From Candidatus Martarchaeota archaeon (GTDB lineage: Archaea; Micrarchaeota; Micrarchaeia; Norongarragalinales; UBA8480): a stretch of DNA of 18,974 bases. Within the stretch, counting starts at the first letter, position 1. Each line of letters begins with the position of its first letter. Shown in pieces: positions 1 to 5,803 of this stretch. The stretch is from NCBI GenBank assembly GCA_023474775.1, contig JAMCXP010000002.1, forward strand, positions 1-18,974, read 5' to 3'. The position numbers were made by a program, and so were the translations under genes. Below the pieces are notes generated by a model. The model did no database searches, was not told where the DNA came from, and saw only the letters and a list, made by a program, of their open reading frames with translations.

Positions 1-21
1 TTCTGACTCCTATTATTCCAC

Positions 22-483
22 ATGGAAAACCCGCAAATAGAAGTAACCGAAGTTGAAAACCCCTCACTAGACGCCAAACTAGCGGCTGAAAAAATAGCAA
101 GGCAAATAGAAGTCAAAGGAAAAGTAAAACCAATACTAAACTTCGCACTAAAGGAAATAATGGAAGCCGGAGCTATAGGTGCCGAAATAAGAGTGGCTGG
201 AAAAGTAGTCGGAAAAGGAGCCAAAGCCAAAACCCTCTCAATAAGACAAGGCCACCTCAAAAAAAGCGGGGAAGAACTCAAAAAAGTAAAAGTCGGCCAC
301 GCCGAAGCAAACATGTCAGCCGGAATAATAGGAGTCAGAGTATCAATAATACCTCCAAAAACAAAATTCTTAGACGAAGAAATCAAAATAACCGAACAAG
401 GTGAAAACAATGGCAATAATACGCAAAAACCAATTGAAGGAAATGAGCAAGGAAGCACTCCAAAACAAACTCAAGGAACTTGA
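22..483 (+). CDS. rpsC: Ribosomal protein uS3, C-terminal part
   Basis: Small-subunit ribosomal protein S3. The visible protein starts at the position that in archaeal S3 follows the KH domain (ENPQIEV, VENPSLDAKLAAEKIARQ) and runs through the conserved C-terminal domain (IMEAGAIGAEIRVAGK, ANMSAGIIGVRVSI, PPKTKF). The roughly 90-residue N-terminal KH domain is missing. An in-frame TGA lies at 4-6, so this frame cannot simply extend beyond the window edge; frame 3 reads LTPIIPH just upstream, which vaguely resembles the end of the KH domain, so a frameshift near 20 is possible. ATG 22 is only the first start codon in the open frame. The tail (EQGENNGNNTQ...) is a low-complexity extension of about 25 residues whose DNA is shared with rpmC. 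Family identity is very secure; the true 5' end is not. Confidence 0.88.
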   Translation: MENPQIEVTEVENPSLDAKLAAEKIARQIEVKGKVKPILNFALKEIMEAGAIGAEIRVAGKVVGKGAKAKTLSIRQGHLKKSGEELKKVKVGHAEANMSAGIIGVRVSIIPPKTKFLDEEIKITEQGENNGNNTQKPIEGNEQGSTPKQTQGT

Positions 484-643
484 AGAAGAAAAATCAAGAG
501 AAAAATCCCTGATCAAAACCAACAAAAAACCAGCAAACACTGGAAAGTACAGAGAAGTCAAAAAAGTCATAGCAAGAATCAAAACAATGCTTAAAACAAC
601 CAAAAGAAAACCAAAAACCACACAACAAAAAAACAAAAAGTAA
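410..643 (+). CDS. rpmC: Ribosomal protein uL29
   Basis: Large-subunit protein L29, a small helical hairpin near the exit tunnel. The start MAIIRKNQLKEMSKEAL and the two-helix pattern (ELEEEKSREKSL, then YREVKKVIARIKTML) are typical, and the Lys-rich tail suits an rRNA-binding protein. I chose ATG 410 over GTG 401 because AAGGTGA at 398-404 is a good ribosome binding site five bases before ATG 410. The gene overlaps the end of rpsC by 74 bases in another frame, far more than the usual few-base overlap in this operon. The genes normally next in archaea (eIF1/SUI1-like, rnp1, S17, L14) do not follow, so the operon is broken here. Confidence 0.9.
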   Translation: MAIIRKNQLKEMSKEALQNKLKELEEEKSREKSLIKTNKKPANTGKYREVKKVIARIKTMLKTTKRKPKTTQQKNKK

Positions 644-680
644 AAACCAACCTCTAATAATACCACTGGTTTAAACAACG

Positions 681-720
681 TGAGCGGGAAACCCCGCACG
701 CTTAAGCGGCGGGATTGAAA
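681..720 (+). mobile_element. Possible solo IS200/IS605-type terminus (hairpin)
   Basis: A GC-rich island in AT-rich DNA. CCCGC-A-CGC (693-701), loop TTAA (702-705), GCG-GCGGG (706-713) form an 8-bp stem with one bulged A. It is preceded by GAGCGGGAAAC. From memory, the order GGGAA-CCCCGC-hairpin-GCGGGA resembles the right end of IS200/IS605 (tnpB) elements, where the subterminal hairpin is recognised and is also the 3' end of the guide-type RNA. No tnpA or tnpB reading frame is present. It could instead be an ordinary stem-loop downstream of rpmC, although no T-tract follows. Confidence 0.35.
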
Positions 721-840
721 ACGAACCGCAAAGAAACAAAAATCTCCCTTTTCAATCAAAGGTCTATTTGCATCACATCGTTTGCAACAGTATACCCTCG
801 TTTCATTGGATTTGCCCCTTCGGATTCTGGATCTTATACT

Positions 841-858
841 TATATAATTTTTTTACTG
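841..858 (+). repeat. Left copy of 18-bp direct repeat flanking the TA module
   Basis: TATATAATTTTTTTACTG matches 1463-1480 at 17 of 18 positions in the same orientation, and the two copies bracket the toxin-antitoxin pair. It may mark the ends of an acquired cassette. In DNA this AT-rich, chance or a shared promoter-like sequence cannot be excluded. Confidence 0.35.
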
Positions 859-862
859 TCAG

Positions 863-1150
863 TCAAGCCTCGCTTTTAGGCCTCCACTTATACACGTTAT
901 CATGATGATCAAAATAGTAAACCTCTACAATTTTATCCGGGTGATTTATCTTAAAAATTAGAACAAAATGATTATCCAGATGAACGCGATTAAATGATTG
1001 CAAGGGTTTGGTTAAAAATTTATAAACATGCTGCGGATTCAATCTTATCTCTTGAATCTTCTTATTTATTATTTCAAGTTGCCTTTGATTTTTCTTTGCT
1101 AGTTTTTTAAATATCTCATCAGCTTCTGGCTTGACGCCTAAATCATACAT
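863..1150 (-). CDS. RelE/ParE-superfamily toxin
   Basis: A 95-residue toxin of the RelE/ParE fold (type II toxin-antitoxin), which in studied members cleaves mRNA on the ribosome or poisons gyrase. Family pattern: an N-terminal strand and helix (VKPEADEIFKKLAKK), a second helix (LEIINKKIQEIRLNP), a middle strand segment (FNRVHLDNHFVLIFKI) and the C-terminal strand with DHHDNVYKW. Length is normal for the family. Its ATG follows the antitoxin stop directly (TGAATG), so translation is probably coupled. Which enzymatic class it belongs to cannot be read from the sequence. It appears complete. Confidence 0.85.
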   Translation of the reverse strand: MYDLGVKPEADEIFKKLAKKNQRQLEIINKKIQEIRLNPQHVYKFLTKPLQSFNRVHLDNHFVLIFKINHPDKIVEVYYFDHHDNVYKWRPKSEA

Positions 1151-1384
1151 TCAAACCAGCCCATATCTCTTTGCAAAATCCTTTACCCTGACACTCTTCT
1201 GCTTTTCAATCTGTTTCATCTTTTTAATAAACTCTAGCCTTAGTTCAGGTTCATTTTCTTCCTCAATATATTTTTCTACAACAACTTGTATCGCCTGCCC
1301 TTTATCTCTCAAACCATACTTAGCTTTCACTACATTTAACACTCTATTAGTATTTTCATCTATACTCACCAACGCTTGAACCAT
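1151..1384 (-). CDS. Antitoxin, RHH-like (DUF2683 type)
   Basis: A 77-residue antitoxin partner of the toxin that follows it without a gap. The N-terminal VQALVSIDENTNRVLNVVKAKYG gives a strand and two helices as in ribbon-helix-helix DNA-binding antitoxins, and GLRDKGQAIQVVVEKYIEE resembles archaeal DUF2683 antitoxins. The charged C-terminal part (ELRLEFIKKMKQIEKQK...) would wrap the toxin. The family usually represses its own operon, which fits the ACTTA/TAAGT half-sites upstream. GTGAT at about 1390-1394 is a ribosome binding site a few bases before ATG 1384. Confidence 0.8.
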   Translation of the reverse strand: MVQALVSIDENTNRVLNVVKAKYGLRDKGQAIQVVVEKYIEEENEPELRLEFIKKMKQIEKQKSVRVKDFAKRYGLV

Positions 1385-1389
1385 ATCAA

Positions 1390-1438
1390 ATCACTTATTT
1401 AAACTAAGTCAAACTTATTTATAAATCTTCCTGTAAGT
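1390..1438 (-). promoter_or_regulatory. Promoter and operator half-sites of the TA operon
   Basis: On the - strand a TATA-type box (TTTATAAATA) lies at about 1416-1425, placing transcription start near 1394, at the GTGAT ribosome binding site. Four 5-bp half-sites alternate in orientation: ACTTA 1393-1397, TAAGT 1405-1409, ACTTA 1413-1417, TAAGT 1434-1438. Two flank and one overlaps the TATA region, as expected for self-repression by the antitoxin. Binding is inferred. Confidence 0.5.
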
Positions 1439-1462
1439 CAACCTTGAGCCATGCGGCTTACA

Positions 1463-1480
1463 TATATAATTTTTCTACTG
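1463..1480 (+). repeat. Right copy of 18-bp direct repeat flanking the TA module
   Basis: TATATAATTTTTCTACTG, one mismatch from 841-858. See that entry. Confidence 0.35.
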
Positions 1481-1783
1481 CCCTAAAAGTCATTCTCATA
1501 ATATCTTTGATTGGGAGGTATAAACAAACCAATGAAAAACCTATCACAACCAGTAAAAAAACCTCCCTCTCAACACTCCTCTTAACATTGAAAGCCTCCA
1601 CAAACCAAAACCACACTCACTTAAAAAAAACTACATTCAAAAAACCTTAAAAACCAACTCAAACAAATCAACACTTAAAATAAATAATCTAATAATATAA
1701 ACTAAAAAGTAGCATACTCCGCTACTTTAGTTATCTTGGTAGCGACAAAACCGCAAAACCCTTGAAAAACTCAGAGGTAAAAA
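1481..1783. other. Intergenic stretch, no gene seen; one hairpin
   Basis: No convincing gene in about 300 bases. A reading frame at about 1444-1650 + has no recognisable domain and only reflects the A/C-rich composition (1561-1620 holds 26 C and 2 G). AAAGTAGC (1706-1713) and GCTACTTT (1721-1728) form a perfect 8-bp inverted repeat with a 7-base loop; no T-tract follows on either strand, so it is not an obvious terminator. Confidence 0.5.
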
Positions 1784-1854
1784 TGCACGATTCTGCACGA
1801 TAGTGCACGATTTTGCACTATTACACGCAAAGTTTTGCACGATAAATTGCACGA
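1784..1854. repeat. Six iteron-like TGCACGA repeats
   Basis: TGCACGA occurs at 1784, 1794, 1804, 1836 and 1848, and TGCACTA at 1814. The first four are spaced exactly 10 bases, about one helical turn, so they lie on one face of the DNA. The last copy abuts the stop codon of the winged-helix gene at 1855. Same-phase short direct repeats are the pattern of iterons at replication or partition sites and of operators. They lie 3' of a gene, so a role as that gene's promoter operator is unlikely. Confidence 0.7.
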
Positions 1855-2559
1855 TTAGCTTGAAACATAAATAGTGCTCCTACCGCTTCCTGAACGCTTA
1901 ACCAAACCCCTGCTGATCAAAACGTTCAAGTCGTAAACCGCAGCTCTCTTGCTGACCTTATTCAACTCCATAACCCACTTAACGTTAACAAAACCCTTGT
2001 GCTGAACCTCCCTCATTATCCTTCTTTCTCTCCTGCTCAACTCTCCTGAAGCTTTTCTTAAACCCAACTTCCTGTTCAAAACCTCTGCAACCCTACTGTC
2101 AACCTCTTTTTCCATCTTCAAACGCCTCTCCTCCTCAAACCTCCTGGACTCGTCAAGCTCCACCCTTTTTTTTTCATCCCACTCCCTGTCCCTTTTTCTT
2201 ATCCTCTCTTCCTCAACACTCCTCCACACATTATCATAAAAAACAAAGGAAACAACAGAAAAAACAAAGTAAACAAAGAAAATAAAATCAAAAAAACTGC
2301 CTAAAACAAAACAGGCAAGCGAAGCCAATAAAAAGAATACAGGAAACCCTACCCTTAGATTCTCGCTAAAACCAACGTAAAGAGGAACAAACCCTAAAAA
2401 AGCCAAAAAATATAAATCCCAATCGCTCAAGCCAAGAAAAACAAAACTAGAAAAATAATAAAGATAAATAAACACAAAAAAAAGAACGCTCCACAACCAA
2501 AGAAAAACCTCCCACCTCGAAACGCTCTTCTTGAAAACCTCGACGTCCATTAATTCCAT
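1855..2559 (-). CDS. Membrane-anchored winged-helix protein
   Basis: A 234-residue protein with three visible parts. Residues ~18-112 are very hydrophobic and Phe/Trp-rich, probably four membrane helices. Residues ~113-165 are a charged coiled coil rich in Glu and Arg (EEERIRKRDREW, SRRFEEERRLKMEKE). Residues ~170-234 form a winged helix (LSRRERRIMREVQHKG, VMELNKVSKRAAVYDLNVL, SRGLVKRSGSGRSTIYV). This architecture, membrane segment plus C-terminal wHTH, is common in archaea and is thought to give membrane-tethered transcription regulators; the target is unknown. The coding strand is strongly G/T-rich (2101-2160 of the + strand has 25 C and 5 G), unlike genes right of 3 kb. The iteron array starts directly beyond its stop codon. 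Confidence 0.75.
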   Translation of the reverse strand: MELMDVEVFKKSVSRWEVFLWLWSVLFFVFIYLYYFSSFVFLGLSDWDLYFLAFLGFVPLYVGFSENLRVGFPVFFLLASLACFVLGSFFDFIFFVYFVFSVVSFVFYDNVWRSVEEERIRKRDREWDEKKRVELDESRRFEEERRLKMEKEVDSRVAEVLNRKLGLRKASGELSRRERRIMREVQHKGFVNVKWVMELNKVSKRAAVYDLNVLISRGLVKRSGSGRSTIYVSS

Positions 2560-2569
2560 ACAAAAAGCT

Positions 2570-2793
2570 TCAAAACTTTAAAAACCTTTTCAATTTTTGC
2601 TTTAAAGCCCCTTTCATCTCTTTACGCTCATACTCTTCCAGAAGTTTTACTGCTTCGGTTTTGTTGTTTTTTCTTGCGAGTTCAAGCGCAGTCTCTCAAT
2701 TGTTGTTTTTTGCGTTTGTGTCTGCTCCTTCATCAAATCTCCTGCCCTAACTCTCAAACTAGCGTACTCCTCTAAACGGGATTTCTCAGCCAT
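2570..2793 (-). pseudogene. Decayed ankyrin-repeat gene
   Basis: From ATG 2793 the - strand reads MAEKSRLEEYASLRVRAGD then stays open only to KPKQ. In another frame the DNA reads EGADTNAKNNN, a TGA at 2698-2696, then ETALELARKNNKTEAVKLL EEYERKEM, ending at a TGA (2572-2570). GADxNAKxNxGxTALxLAxxxxxxxxVKLL is the ankyrin-repeat consensus, and the TGA sits where Gly is expected. So a short ankyrin protein has one frameshift (near 2735) and one nonsense change. Two lesions make a single sequencing error unlikely but do not rule errors out. Ankyrin repeats mediate protein-protein contacts; no partner can be inferred. Confidence 0.65.
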
Positions 2794-2865
2794 AAAAACT
2801 CAAGTAGAATCTGAAAATTCAAACATTTTAAACCTTTTGATAATAACAGAATTTGGCTTTGCATA

Positions 2866-2877
2866 AAAAGTACTTTT
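2866..2877. promoter_or_regulatory. Palindrome in the scpA upstream region
   Basis: AAAAGTACTTTT is a perfect 12-bp palindrome. It is followed by two AACAGTT copies (about 2879 and 2888) and by GAGCTT/AAGCTC arms about 20 bases apart. The region 2794-2976 contains no gene. It may be an scpA operator; function is inferred only from position. Confidence 0.35.
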
Positions 2878-2976
2878 AACAGTTAAAAACAGTTTTCGAG
2901 CTTTGTATCTGCAAGGCAATTTCAAGCTCCGAAAGGATTAAATTAATCGTCAACCACAAAAATAACGACCCACAAA

Positions 2977-3636
2977 ATGGAGCAGTTAAACCTGGCAGAA
3001 AACATATCAGATTTCGTGCAGCAGCCTTCATGGAAGGAGATGCTTCTTGATTTGATTCACTCGAACAACATGAACCCGTGGGACATCGACCTTTCTGAAA
3101 TAACTGAAAAGTACATTCAAAAGATCAGGTCAATGAAGTCAATGGACTTGAGAATACCTGCAAATGTGATTCTAGCCTCTTCAATACTGTTGAAGTTCAA
3201 AACCCTGTCATTGATGATAAAAGACGAGCCGCAGGAAGCAGAGCCGGTGGAAATCCCTAAAATCGAAGAGGAAATACCAAACCTGGTTTTCAAGCCAACC
3301 ACCCAGAGGGCAAGAAGAGTTACGCTTGATGAGCTTGTCAAAGCAGTGGAAGAGGTTTTAAATGACCAGTTGAAGCCAAGGCAGCAGCCAATGCCTAAAG
3401 CATTCAACATCACAATAAAAACAGAAAACGTAAACACCATTATAAAAAGAATATATGATAAAATGATTGTCTTAAAAGACAGTGAAAACCTGCTTCTTTT
3501 TTCCCAGTTAAAAGAAGACTCGGAAAAAGACAATTATGTGAGAAATCTTCTCCCTTTAATGCACCTGATGCAGGACAGAAAGCTGAACGCGTGGCAGGAA
3601 GAGGTATTCGGGGATATAATAATTCAGATAATATAA
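2977..3636 (+). CDS. scpA: ScpA, kleisin subunit of the SMC condensin
   Basis: Segregation and condensation protein A, the kleisin that bridges the two heads of an SMC dimer and helps fold and segregate the chromosome. The N-terminal helical domain is recognisable (WKEMLLDLIHSNNMNPWDID at ~19-38, then LRIPANVILASSILLKFKTL at ~58-77), followed by an acidic linker (DEPQEAEPVEIPKIEEE), a middle segment, and a C-terminal winged helix (~165-219, LLPLMHLMQ...WQEEVFGDIIIQ) that in the family binds the SMC head. The length, 219 residues, is normal for archaea. No ScpB or SMC gene lies in the window. The gene ends two bases before the stop of the convergent gene. Confidence 0.87.
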   Translation: MEQLNLAENISDFVQQPSWKEMLLDLIHSNNMNPWDIDLSEITEKYIQKIRSMKSMDLRIPANVILASSILLKFKTLSLMIKDEPQEAEPVEIPKIEEEIPNLVFKPTTQRARRVTLDELVKAVEEVLNDQLKPRQQPMPKAFNITIKTENVNTIIKRIYDKMIVLKDSENLLLFSQLKEDSEKDNYVRNLLPLMHLMQDRKLNAWQEEVFGDIIIQII

Positions 3637-3638
3637 AC

Positions 3639-3980
3639 TCAAGAAGGCTTTCTGAACTTGGTTTCCTTGAGAGCTTCCTGAAGAGTTTTAGGCATCTTGG
3701 AAAAATCCACCTTCCTGTTGAACAAATCCTCTCTCAATTTTTTATCGACATCCAACACTCCCTTAACAGGCGTTTCCTCAGACCACCAATCCCCGATTCT
3801 AACCTTTTTATTAAGCAATTCAGGCATTATCTTCTTTTGCGTGTGCTCCTTCAAAATCTTGTACATCTTCACATTGTTCTTTCGGCTGTTAAAAACAAGA
3901 TTAGGGTCAATCGCCTTAAGCCTTGCCTTAAGCTCGTCATAAGACATTTTTGAAAGATTCAAAACCATTTCTTTAGTCAT
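3639..3980 (-). CDS. Small orphan protein, paralogue of the gene at 4053
   Basis: A 113-residue soluble protein of unknown function. It shares spaced identities with the next gene upstream (4053-4388): LKxRLxxI near the N-terminus, a Y..L..H segment in the middle, and DK(K/R)(L/I)R(E/D)D near the C-terminus. The pair therefore looks like a diverged tandem duplication. WWSEETPVKGVLDVDKKLRED is the most distinctive stretch. A TATA-like box (TTAAAAAG on the - strand, 4003-4010) is 26 bp before ATG 3980, indicating a leaderless transcript. Convergent with scpA. No domain recognised. Confidence 0.7.
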   Translation of the reverse strand: MTKEMVLNLSKMSYDELKARLKAIDPNLVFNSRKNNVKMYKILKEHTQKKIMPELLNKKVRIGDWWSEETPVKGVLDVDKKLREDLFNRKVDFSKMPKTLQEALKETKFRKPS

Positions 3981-4052
3981 GCTAAATTAAAGAAAACTCG
4001 TCCTTTTTAACCCTTTTCCAAAGGACCAAAATTCGTTAAATAAAAAAAATAA

Positions 4053-4388
4053 TCAAGCTTCAGCAAACTCTCTTTTCGGCTTTTTGATAAAATTAGCCAG
4101 TTTTCTCCTGAAAAGAGGGTTGGATAGCATGTCCAAGCCTGTCTGCGGTTTTGCAATACCGTTTATCCTGCCCTTCAAAAAATCATCTCTGATGCGCTTG
4201 TCCAAGTTTATGTTTGCTTTTTCCTCGATTCCTTTTGAAATTATTCCCTTTGCATGCCTCAACAGCCTTACGTAAACTTCTTTATCTACATCATAAGATT
4301 GTTTTTTTGAAGTAAGCTTTCCATGAATTTCATTCAGTCTTTTCTTCAGGTCTTCGGGTTTGATTCTTTCGACAGGTTCAAAAGCCAT
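4053..4388 (-). CDS. Small orphan protein, paralogue of the gene at 3639
   Basis: A 111-residue, very basic protein (Lys/Arg-rich, mostly helical) of unknown function. The shared pattern with the neighbour is LKKRLNEI, YVRLLRHAKGII and LDKRIRDDF. The basic character (KKPKREF near the end) would fit nucleic-acid binding, but no known fold is evident. TTTTAAAA at 4413-4420 lies about 27 bp before ATG 4388, so the transcript should be leaderless and divergent from the gene at 4490. Confidence 0.7.
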   Translation of the reverse strand: MAFEPVERIKPEDLKKRLNEIHGKLTSKKQSYDVDKEVYVRLLRHAKGIISKGIEEKANINLDKRIRDDFLKGRINGIAKPQTGLDMLSNPLFRRKLANFIKKPKREFAEA

Positions 4389-4410
4389 GATTTAATATAG
4401 AAAAGTCATT

Positions 4411-4470
4411 GTTTTTAAAACCAACGGCTGGCGCGTCATAGTCAGCGTATTCAAAACGTTTAAAAAATAT
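4411..4470. promoter_or_regulatory. Divergent pair of leaderless promoters
   Basis: TTTTAAAA (4413-4420) serves the leftward gene starting at 4388 and TTTAAAAA (4459-4466) the rightward gene starting at 4490. Each is 26-27 bp from its ATG, the archaeal TATA-to-start distance. Between them is a GC-richer patch, GGCTGGCGCG (about 4426-4435). Confidence 0.55.
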
Positions 4471-4489
4471 TATAATTCTTTTAATAAGC

Positions 4490-4975
4490 ATGGCGTTTGG
4501 AAAAAGAGAAGAGCCTATCGATATTGAAGAGGTTGTCAGAAAGAAGATAGAGCCTAAAATAAGGGAAGAGTTGTGGAAGGAGTTTCAAGAAAAATATGAA
4601 AGAGAAAACTCTGAAAAAACTAGGGTTGAAAACATACTAAACAACGTTAACACGAAAAACACTTATAGAAGAATACTGATTGAAAAAACTATAAATAACC
4701 TATTCGAAAAATCAAAAACAGTCAACCCTTCGGTTTTGAAAGAACACTACCTTCAAACGCTTGAAATGCTTTCCGACAGTTCTGCCGATCACTTTGACTA
4801 TTTCCTTAATACTTTCCGGGAAAAAGTAAAAACAGAAAACGACCCCAGCAGGTTTGACAACCTGGTGCTGAAATTGATTGACATTTCAAAGCGCGCTTCA
4901 AAATCGGATTCGGGAGTTGAAAAATTCAAAATAATAACTGAAGAACTTTTGAAAAAAACACTCGGAATGAAATAA
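4490..4975 (+). CDS. Helical orphan protein
   Basis: 161 residues, highly charged and almost entirely helical, with no membrane segment. The first third (VVRKKIEPKIREELWKEFQEKYERE) looks like a coiled coil; the rest resembles a helical bundle (FEKSKTVNPSVLKEHYLQTL, DNLVLKLIDISKRASK). No domain recognised. The start ATG 4490 follows a TATA box at the leaderless distance. It runs divergently from the 4053 gene and tail-to-tail with the DoxX-like gene. Confidence 0.7.
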   Translation: MAFGKREEPIDIEEVVRKKIEPKIREELWKEFQEKYERENSEKTRVENILNNVNTKNTYRRILIEKTINNLFEKSKTVNPSVLKEHYLQTLEMLSDSSADHFDYFLNTFREKVKTENDPSRFDNLVLKLIDISKRASKSDSGVEKFKIITEELLKKTLGMK

Positions 4976-5003
4976 TCCGCAACTATATATAATTAAAACG
5001 TTG

Positions 5004-5483
5004 CTAACCTATAAAGTGCCACCACTGGACTTTCTTTGAAATGTAATAATCAAGCGTGAGTTTGCTTTCGCCAGCGTAATAATCAATTAAAGCAAGACAG
5101 GAGAGAACAAAAACGTAAATCACAGCCGCTCCAACATCGGTTGACAGCGCAGTGTAAGGTCCTCCGAAGCCCTCTGCGACGCTCCAGATAATGAAAAAGA
5201 AAATACCGCCTAAAAAATATGAAAGCTTTCTGGCGAAGCCGAAAACCAAAGACAGACCTAGAAGCGTTTCAATCAACGCGATAAGAAAGGCTAAAAACTT
5301 AGGGTTAATGCTGACAAGAGAAATCCAAAAGTTGAACCATCCCAATGTGAAGGCGGGTTGGCCTTGGGTTGAAATGAAAGAAGAAAAATTAGCGGAGAAA
5401 GCAGGATTCCACTTGAAAAAAGCGTCAACTAAAACAACCAAACCGAACGCGATTCTTACAATGTCTCCGTAAAATCTTCTCAT
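5004..5483 (-). CDS. DoxX-like membrane protein
   Basis: 159 residues with four predicted membrane helices (roughly 5-24, 60-84, 87-107, 115-140). The segments FGLVVLVDAFFKWNP, FLIALIETLLGLSLVFG and the FIIWSVAEGFGGPY stretch fit the DoxX/SURF4-type family. DoxX proteins are small quinone- or thiol-linked membrane proteins, first seen as subunits of archaeal thiosulfate:quinone oxidoreductase; most have no proven role. The gene overlaps the upstream ribbon-helix-helix gene by four bases (ATGA) and has an AAGGAG binding site in that gene's end, so the two are co-translated. It sits directly downstream of the copper/redox cluster, on the same strand. Confidence 0.72.
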   Translation of the reverse strand: MRRFYGDIVRIAFGLVVLVDAFFKWNPAFSANFSSFISTQGQPAFTLGWFNFWISLVSINPKFLAFLIALIETLLGLSLVFGFARKLSYFLGGIFFFIIWSVAEGFGGPYTALSTDVGAAVIYVFVLSCLALIDYYAGESKLTLDYYISKKVQWWHFIG

Positions 5484-5725
5484 TTTGTTAACTCCTTTTC
5501 ATACCTTCCAATGGTTTCTTCAGCGCCAAGCAACCTTCTCTTCCCGGTTTTTATTTCCATGTCTATTCTGTCAAGCTTGTTGTTGACAAGCTCCTCCTCG
5601 CTTAGGCGATGCTCTCCGAAATCAACAATAACAAGTCTAACTGCTTTTGACTGGGAATTGGTGTAATCATCGTCAACCATTGTCTTGATGATATTTTTAA
5701 TCCTTCCTTTTAGAATGACATTCAT
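5480..5725 (-). CDS. Ribbon-helix-helix regulator
   Basis: 81 residues. The start MNVILKGRIKNIIKTMVDDD followed by YTNSQSKAVRLVIVDFGE has the ribbon-helix-helix pattern (strand, helix, turn, Ser-x-Ser then helix) of small archaeal DNA-binding proteins and antitoxins. The rest is a charged helical tail (ELVNNKLDRIDMEIK). I prefer ATG 5725 to GTG 5734 because GGTGA lies seven bases upstream; the TATA-like box 5756-5765 would also permit a leaderless GTG start. Co-translated with the DoxX-like gene. It is a candidate binder of the GAAACC(A/G)GTTTC palindromes in the cluster, though this is only a guess from proximity; an antitoxin-like role is the alternative. Confidence 0.65.
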   Translation of the reverse strand: MNVILKGRIKNIIKTMVDDDYTNSQSKAVRLVIVDFGEHRLSEEELVNNKLDRIDMEIKTGKRRLLGAEETIGRYEKELTK

Positions 5726-5803
5726 CACGTTCACCAGAATTTTAGGTTTTAATGCTTTTTAAAAATGGTTGGTTTATGCTTCACCAACAAATCAATGTGG
5801 TTA

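Noticed and set aside
1131..1379. 82-codon + strand frame opposite the antitoxin
   Set aside because: Shadow of the TA genes; no ribosome binding site and no domain.
1444..1650. 68-codon + strand frame
   Set aside because: TTG start, no ribosome binding site or domain; composition follows the local A/C richness.
1706..1728. Hairpin as a transcription terminator
   Set aside because: No T-tract follows on either strand.
3117..3533. 138-codon - strand frame opposite scpA
   Set aside because: Antisense shadow of a well-identified gene.
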